Position numbers and translations under genes: made by a program. 64,000 nt of DNA, from assembly GCA_011800155.1 (NCBI GenBank), contig CM022371.1:248001-312000 (forward strand). The letters run 5' to 3'. Each line of letters opens with the position of its first letter. Positions within the stretch are counted from its first letter, which is position 1. Positions 57,461 to 64,000 of this stretch are shown in pieces. Origin of the DNA: Flammulina velutipes (taxonomy: Eukaryota; Basidiomycota; Agaricomycetes; Agaricales; Physalacriaceae). The notes under the pieces were generated by a model. The model ran no database searches. It saw only the letters and a list, made by a program, of their open reading frames with translations, and was not told the DNA's origin.

Positions 57461-60400
57461 CTAAAATCTACGAATTTCGAGTAATCTAAACATTGGACTG
57501 ATTGGTGGCGTGACGTGGCATATCTTCTGCGTCGCCGCAACATCAGCTGAAAAATCAAAGGACCTGTTTGGGATAGTCAGCGTTGTGTAGGAATATGGAT
57601 CAAGCAGTCTCACACTTTTCCTTGCCCCGGAGGCCCTCTTCTTCAAATCCTTTGCTTCCTTCTCTTTCTTGGTGTATACCTGTAGAAACGGACAGGTTAG
57701 TTTTCAACAGACTGAGAGAAATGCGAAGCCAACCTCTCTATCACTCTCGGAGAGAGCCTGCCAGTACACTTCGAACTCGTTGGTCGTCCGAGCATGGCCG
57801 TTGCTTGGGTTGTTCTCCGGCTTTGCGAGCCACTCTATTCCACACAAATTTCTAGAGAGTTTTTCAGTATAGTGGTGCAAAGGAGCATCAAACACTTACC
57901 GTGCCGTCGTTGATTTTGTTGGCTTGTATTTCGCAGCCTTCTTCTGAATAGCGCTGGCCGGAGTAGCAGAGCCAGTAGACATCGAAGTGTTTGCGGGGAT
58001 AACCTCCATAGCGCTAATGGTGGTCGACGATGTGTTGCCTGTAGGCGCGGAGCTCGGAGAGTCAACAGGCTGCTCTGGTAAGTTATACCGATTGTCGGAC
58101 AGTAGTGGATTGACGAGCTGGTTGTGATCAGTACAGTCCGTTACACACAACATATAGGTACACACCTCAAAAGTCTTTTCCTCCGATAGAGTACTATTCC
58201 CATTACCCTCGTCTCCTGGACCCATTACCGCCGCCTCGTGCTCTGTCGAGTGAGCATTGGAAGATGCATCATTTCCCTGATTCTCGTCCACCATCGAGCC
58301 TGTCGCTGTTGCCGCCTCGTTCTCCATGACTGGTCTATTGTCGGTATCGCTGACTTCGCTGGAAACGGGGCCGCATTTCCATTATCGCTAGTGGTGTTGC
58401 TGACCGTGGCATTAACAGATTCCGCCACTGCCATTTCGCCTGCCATAACTTGGTTGAGATCAGCGCTGTCGACCAACATTGCATCGCTGTCGTCCGGCTC
58501 GTCGTTGAAGGAAATCAAGCCATTCATTTCGATGGCCGATATTGCAGCAGGAGGTTCGACATCAGATACGGGTATCGAGGACTCCACGGAACTGGACGGT
58601 TGAGACTGCTAAGAGCATTGTAAGCGCGATGGTGTTGGAAGAAAGAGAAATAGTTACCTTGTCACCTTTGTCACATTTCTGTGATTTTCTCTTCTTCCTG
58701 TTCTTGCCATCATCCTGCTCCTCGTCTACAAGCTCTATTGGCGCTTCCGCCGACCCAGCGGCATCCATCTCCCGACCGCGCTTTAATCCAAGACGCAGTA
58801 CATCGTCTATGGTCTTCACATCATCGCCTCCATTGAAGACCATCTTCAAGATCGAAACAAGTGCATCGATTCTCATCGTTCCTTGGTGGACCCGTTCGAA
58901 GAGAGTCTCACATACGATGGAGGTAAGCTTGTTCCGATTCAGCATTAGTGATGCTTCCTCAATTTGGCGTAGCCTCGATTTCTTCCAGGCCGGATAGTAC
59001 ATCGTCGCCACCATGTCGGCCTTCCAGTTGAAGGAACAGAGACGGGTCAGTGGACAATTTGTGTCCATAAAGTCAAAGAAATCCTTGCGAAGACCGGCAC
59101 CTGCATTCCCCCACGAGTCGACATACCGACCTTTTGGTAGGAGGTCGGTCCAGAACGCGTATGCTTCTTCGCGAGTAGCTTTCATGACATCGAATGGAGC
59201 CACTGCGCCTGTCGGTGTGACAAGGAATCCCATTGCTACTGACTCGTTCCCGGAGACACCATCGGTATTGCCGGTCCAATCGCTGCGGAACCAAAAAAGT
59301 TTGATTCCTTGGTATTCCAGAGGTATCTCGTGCGAGTTGCGTTTGTCGTTGGCTTCATATGCCGTCAGACTGTCTCTTGTCTTCTGAAGCAAGCCCCTAT
59401 ATAAACGGTAAGCAATATTCTTGTACTGTAACTTGCGACATACTCAGTATATGCTGTCACCTGAACCTGGGCGGCCAGCTTGTCCTCGAGCTCGGTGATC
59501 TTATTCTGGAGCCACCTGTAGTCGTAGAATTTCTACAAATGCTCGGTTATATCCCAAAAAAATTATATATAAAATCTCGGATATAACCCACTGGGTTATA
59601 TCCGAGCTGGAAAAGCAGTAAAATTAACCAAATTTGGTAGATTAGATAGTGAAGGATCCAGAGCAATGGTACTGGATTGATGAATTGATGGGAGAGGAGG
59701 AGGAGGAGAGGATGGGGAAATGTGGCCACACAGGGGATGCAGATCAGGGGGAATTGATGTCATTGATGGGTGAGAGGATGGGGGCTGGGGGCTGGGGGAT
59801 TGGGGGCAGAGGGAAATTGTGGCACCAAAATACATACTGGGCTATTGCCAGGGTATGAGGAGGGTAGGGGAGGGGTAACTGTAGGTGAAAAAATCGAATT
59901 TATTCTACCCATCTGCAATAGGTAGGGGCATGTGGCAGCTGCTGAAACCAGCAATAAAACGATGTGTGGCGCATTTTTAATCGAGGAGCACATACCTCGG
60001 ATCAACCTGGGGTTGACTTAGATGTCTTCCCCTTCAAAAATGGATGTGTGCAGCACAAAGAACCATGTAAAAACACGAAGATCTGGCTGAGAAACAAGCA
60101 GAACATTATTGAAAATCCATCAAAAAGCACCAAAAAGGGAGCAGCACTTTTCCCTCGCATTCTAGTGACCTAAAACCACTTTGAGGCTGTCCATAGACCT
60201 TTGGGGCATTGCATATAATACTCAGTTAGGTTCCCAGGTTGACAGGATCATTGCATTTGGTCAAAATACCCAAAAAACGCGCCACACATCGTCGAGCCAC
60301 CCCACCTACTTGCCATCATCTGGGGTCACTTTCTATCCAAAGATATATGTATATAGCCTTTTAATCATGAGTTAGATGGACCCTGGAGTGTCAAAAATGC

Positions 60401-62408
60401 GGTCAAAAGCTTGGATATACCCCAAATAATGTTTCCTATGAAAGCACCTACACCATCAACTTTCCTTGACCTCTGAGTCATTCCACTATGTTCTATTATT
60501 ATTGTATATGATAAATTAGCATCCCAGAAGTGTCCCCAGTGTGTGAAAATGCGAATATCCATGTATCTCCTTGTACCCTTTCTGTCTTATTGCACTCAGA
60601 AATTCACATATCTATGACCTAGGAACTATTGAGAATATGTATTCATATCATAATAAGCATATTAGATGATCTAGTTCATCCCCAAGCATTGTGTATTCCT
60701 AAAAATGCATAAATGTCTGAAAAACCAACATGAGTTCCTATAAGCTTATAGAGGAATAGGTCAGATATGCACATTTTGATGAAAGTTCGCATTTTGGGTA
60801 TCTAGATTGATGAGGGGAAGGCTCAAAACTATGTAGGAACATTATTAGAACATATCTGAAGACTCTACAGGTGAAAAGAAGTTGATTATAGGTGTCAAAA
60901 GTGAATACCATAATTTGGGGTATATCATGAATATTCGAGTTTTCACACACTGGGGGAACCTCTGGGGGGTTAATACATCATCTACAATGATAATAGAACA
61001 CATTTGGACGACCCAGAGGCCAGGGGAAGTTGATGGTATGTGTGCTTTCTTAGGGGACATTATTTGGGGTATATCCAAGGTTTTGACCGCATTTTTCACA
61101 CTCCAGGGTCCATCTAACTCATGATTAGAGCATTATATACATATATCTTCGAATATAAGGTGTCCCCAGGTCATGGCAAGTTGATAGTGTGGCCCAAAGC
61201 TGTGTGGCGCGTTTTTTGGGTATTTTGACCAAATGCAATGATCCTGTCAACCTGGGAACCTAACTGAGTATTATATGCAATGCCCCAAAGGTCTATGGAC
61301 AGCCTCAAAGTGGTTTTAGGTCACTAGAATGCGAGGGAAAAGTGCTGCTCCCTTTTTGGTGCTTTTTGATGGATTTTCAATAATGTTCTGCTTGTTTCTC
61401 AGCCAGATCTTCGTGTTTTTACATGGTTCTTTGTGCTGCACACATCCATTTTTGAAGGGGAAGACATCTAAGTCAACCCCAGGTTGATCCGAGGTATGTG
61501 CTCCTCGATTAAAAATGCGCCACACATCGTTTTATTGCTGGTTTCAGCAGCTGCCACATGCCCCTACCTATTGCAGATGGGTAGAATAAATTCGATTTTT
61601 TCACCTACAGTTACCCCTCCCCTACCCTCCTCATACCCTGGCAATAGCCCAGTATGTATTTTGGTGCCACAATTTCCCCCTGCCCCCAATCCCCCAGCCC
61701 CCAGCCCCCATCCTCTCACCCATCAATGACATCCTCTCACCCATCAATGACATCAATTCCCCCTGATCTGCATCCCCTGTGTGGCCACATTTCCCCATCC
61801 TCTCCTCCTCCTCCTCTCCCATCAATTCTGTTCCATTGTTCTGGGTGTGGCAATTCTCTATATCCCAATTTAGACAAGGTGTACCTGGCCTCTCTGGTTA
61901 TCTGAACTTATCTCGATTTGGAAGTGGCTGTGCTTGACCTCTTGGGATATATCCCTGCTTTTATATAAAATTTTTTGGGATATAACCCAGGACTTTTGTA
62001 GAAATTCTACTACTAGGGCTCCTGGAGCTGGATATGTATGTTCTGTGATGGGACTGGGGATAACGCCAGTGGCGAGCTTTGGCGAGAGATTCCTGGTGAC
62101 GACGAGACACTCCGGTGATGAACGTGGCGCGGGACGGCAGAAGCTGCAGCTGGGAACGCGAAGGTCCCCATCTGAGCTTGGTATGTCTCCATTTGATTCC
62201 CTTGACCAAAGGACGATGCTGAGAAATGTCCTAGCCCTTCGTTGGCAGTCCATCCAGTAGCGGGCCAGTTAACTGATGTCCCGTTAAATGTGTTTGGAAG
62301 TGGCGCCGAGGGAAGAGACGATGCTGAGAACGAGAATGGTGACGATGACATGAGGGAAAGAGACAGACGTGGAGGTGCTTCTAGCCCTGCCCCAACCAAT
62401 ATTGTCAT
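57461..62408 (-). pseudogene. CACTA-element accessory gene, right copy (split and frameshifted)
   Basis: This mirrors 54409-56840. The first exon (start at 62408, MTILVGAGLEAPPRLSLSLM) is interrupted by the palindromic element between 59513 and 62021, inside codons before the coiled coil. From 59392 (MLQKTRDSLTAYEANDKRN) the frame runs on through the G-tract (five G) into SWGNAGAGLRKDFFDFMDT, so it is not broken where the left copy is. At about 58370 it has one C fewer than the left copy, so NGNAAP shifts frame (FPAKSAIPTIDQSW) and stops. It is non-functional because of the insertion and the deletion. Confidence 0.75.
59513..62021. mobile_element. 2.5 kb non-coding palindromic (foldback-type) element
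   Basis: It is inserted in the right CACTA copy with a 7-bp direct repeat CTGGAGC (59506-59512 and 62022-62028); the left copy shows the uninterrupted site near 54790. Its two halves are inverted copies. The outer 0.85 kb (59.5-60.37 and 61.13-62.0 kb) look nearly identical, the next about 190 bp are clearly more diverged, and the middle (about 60560-60930) is unrelated. Termini are similar (CTGTAGTCGTAGAATTTCTAC against CTAGTAGTAGAATTTCTAC). It codes for nothing convincing; open frames in the arms are mirror images. Confidence 0.82.
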
Positions 62409-62482
62409 TCAAAAATTGCCGATATTTGAATATTGCAGCCCTTGTACATTTCGATCATGAACTGCTTTAAACATATATGGTA

Positions 62483-64000
62483 TTAGACAGAAACCTCTTC
62501 GTCGTCAAATAACTCCTCCTCTATAGACTGAAGTGATCCTTGTCCTGGTTTTTCCATTAAGTACCAATGTCCAGGAGCACTATGACGAGGATCGGGCGCC
62601 ATCATAACTACTGACAGTATATTTTCGGCATCAATGACCTTGAGACCACCATCGGCGCGCTTTGTTGCCGTCCAATATGTCTGGAAGGACTCTTCGAGTA
62701 AGTGCTGGTCTGGACGGCTGAAGTAGGAGACCATAGCACACGCTTTCTTGATGTTCTGAACTTCAAAAACCATGTAGTATAAGACCTCCGCAATGTGGAA
62801 TGCTGTATTGTCAGCCTCGTCAGCGATAACCTAGAAATGATATTAGATTTATTGTAAGAAATTAAGCTGTGCTTACTCGAACATGACGGGCACAACGAAG
62901 CTTATCCAAAGGTTTGTGTGCTTCCTTCCATAGTGAACGTGCTATTTGGCCATTTGGAAGCCTTAGACATGCCCATCGAATGATCTTTGTTTTCTTTGAC
63001 TGCAAATGAGTACCAAGAGAAGATAGATACTGGTGGATCTGCTCTGTCTCGATCTCAGAAACAAGGCGGGAGGCAGAATCCCGCGCCGGAAGAAGGACGT
63101 AGCCACGGCCAACTTCCAAGGTCAAGAGCGTTCCGTGGTAAGCGTGTTTGCGCATCTCGATCAAGCTCTGGCATGATAGCCTTCATAGCATTGACTTGAC
63201 AGCGTAGAACTGCACGCTGAGCCAAGTTGGAGAATGCATTAGAATGCTGGCGGATTTCTTCACCAAGATTGCCGATCGTTCTCTCAATAACCCATTGTGA
63301 GTAGATCTTCCCGGGACCACAACGAACCACCTCATGGGCCATGTGTACAGGTGCATGAATGCTTTGACGGACAAAGTGGATCCTGTCTGCCCGACGCTGC
63401 ACATAAAGGTCCTCGTACTCTACAGCAAACTCACTAAGAAGTTTGTCAGCCTCCAATAGTTCCTTTGGCGCAATGTCTTCCTGGAGCATTAGGCGCATCC
63501 CTCGTACTAGCTTGCAATAATGACGATAGTAACGTGTCGGCACAATCCCGTGGAAAAGGGCGGGCCCAAGCCCATAGAAGTAAAGTAGAAATTCCCACGC
63601 CTTGTAACCACTCGAGATTTTTTCAGCCGGATTCCATGGTGGACGGTCGAAAGAACCGGGAATGTATGGTGTAGCGGCTGCGACGGTAGCTCCGTGAGTT
63701 TTCCAAGTATCCCTAACAAGCACTACCCAATCCCAACTGGCTTTCGAGTCGGATTTGTCGCAATCAAGAGTGCCGCGCCACAATGCAAAAAATATGTCAG
63801 TTATGTTGAGGCATGGTAAATGCATATTATCACCAGGAAACATTGCCGGGACACTAAACGTCTTTGACGGAGGAAGTCCGGAGAATAGACTGGGCCGACA
63901 GATTCCCGTTTCCAGACGATTCCTCTCATACTGGTTTTTGCTGCGGGATGATTCCACCAAGGTGAGATTCTGCTCATAGCGCTGTCGAGCTGATGTGAAG
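62483..64000 (-). pseudogene. Tnp2-family transposase, right copy (partial, frameshifted)
   Basis: The 3' half of the transposase on the minus strand runs from the window edge (FTSARQRYEQN) to a stop at 62483. Here VIERTIGNLGEEI continues without a break into RQHSNAFSNLAQRAVL, which proves the retrotransposon in the left copy is an insertion. The same frame change at DLGSWPWLRPSSG (about 63120) is present, so the lesion, or an unusual frameshift, predates the separation of the copies. The intron before VIADEADNTAFHIAEVLYYM is also conserved. Confidence 0.82.

Larger units (their letters stand above)
57169..64000 (-). mobile_element. CACTA/Tnp2-type DNA transposon, right copy (runs off the window)
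   Basis: A second copy in opposite orientation starts with CCCCAGTGAAAAGTGCC at 57169. It pairs with the left copy: positions sum to 114301 up to 59511, then to 116817 beyond the nested 2.5 kb insertion, then to 111179 after the site where the left copy holds the retrotransposon (for example 64000 pairs with 47179). Its 5' end and target duplication lie outside the window. It is nearly identical to the left copy over the 4.3 kb compared. Confidence 0.88.

Noticed and set aside
59960..61530. Mirror-image frames (for example MWRIFNRGAHTSDQPG) as coding genes
   Set aside because: The same frame appears in both arms only because the element is palindromic; no start or splice signals and no known family.
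44836..64000. The giant inverted repeat as a replication origin or mating-type palindrome
   Set aside because: Inverted 18-bp ends and transposase genes show two tail-to-tail DNA transposons; nothing else is needed.

Overview
The window looks like a gene-dense chromosome of an agaricomycete (mushroom-forming basidiomycete). The reasons are: many short introns of about 50 bp with GT..AG ends; compact divergent and convergent genes; and families typical of that group (a FunK1 kinase, a basidiomycete BTB protein, a DUF6534-like seven-helix membrane protein, a GMC oxidoreductase and chromodomain Ty3 elements). All assignments come from reading the sequence; no database search was run.

Layout. 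0.7-17 kb holds ordinary single-copy genes: a secreted GMC oxidoreductase (+), a BTB protein (+), a FunK1 kinase (+), a 2.8 kb stretch with no convincing gene, a secreted Shelphs-like metallophosphatase (+), and the cap-binding protein CBP80 (-). 17.3-41.4 kb is rearranged. Two segments, P (3' end of a P450 gene plus a deaminase gene, about 2.9 kb) and Q (an NF-X1 gene plus the start of eIF3e, about 4.2 kb), each occur twice in inverted orientation, in the order P-Q-middle-P'-Q'. The middle carries eIF3e, a DUF6534-like protein and a cytochrome P450. Each broken gene has its intact version running into this middle piece. That is the pattern expected of an inversion made by staggered breaks, which leaves inverted duplicates of both breakpoint regions.

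The most unusual content is a six-member cluster of one gene family (17.6-19.8, 31.1-33.3, 33.6, 34.0-36.2, 41.6-43.9 and 44.2-44.8 kb). Its C-terminus carries a zinc-deaminase signature (HAE or HSE, then CxxC) that I match to the OTT_1508-like group of the nucleic-acid/nucleotide deaminase superfamily. About 350 residues of unrecognised N-terminal region precede it. Three copies look intact, one is frameshifted, one is a 5' fragment and one is decayed.

44.8-64 kb is transposon territory. Two copies of a CACTA/Tnp2-type DNA transposon lie tail to tail, 36 bp apart, so they form a giant inverted repeat that continues past the right edge. The left copy is split by a young Ty3/gypsy chromovirus-type LTR retrotransposon (identical 237-bp LTRs, 5-bp target duplication). 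The right copy is split by a 2.5 kb palindromic non-coding element. Both transposase genes share one frameshift, and the two accessory genes carry different, complementary single-base frameshifts.
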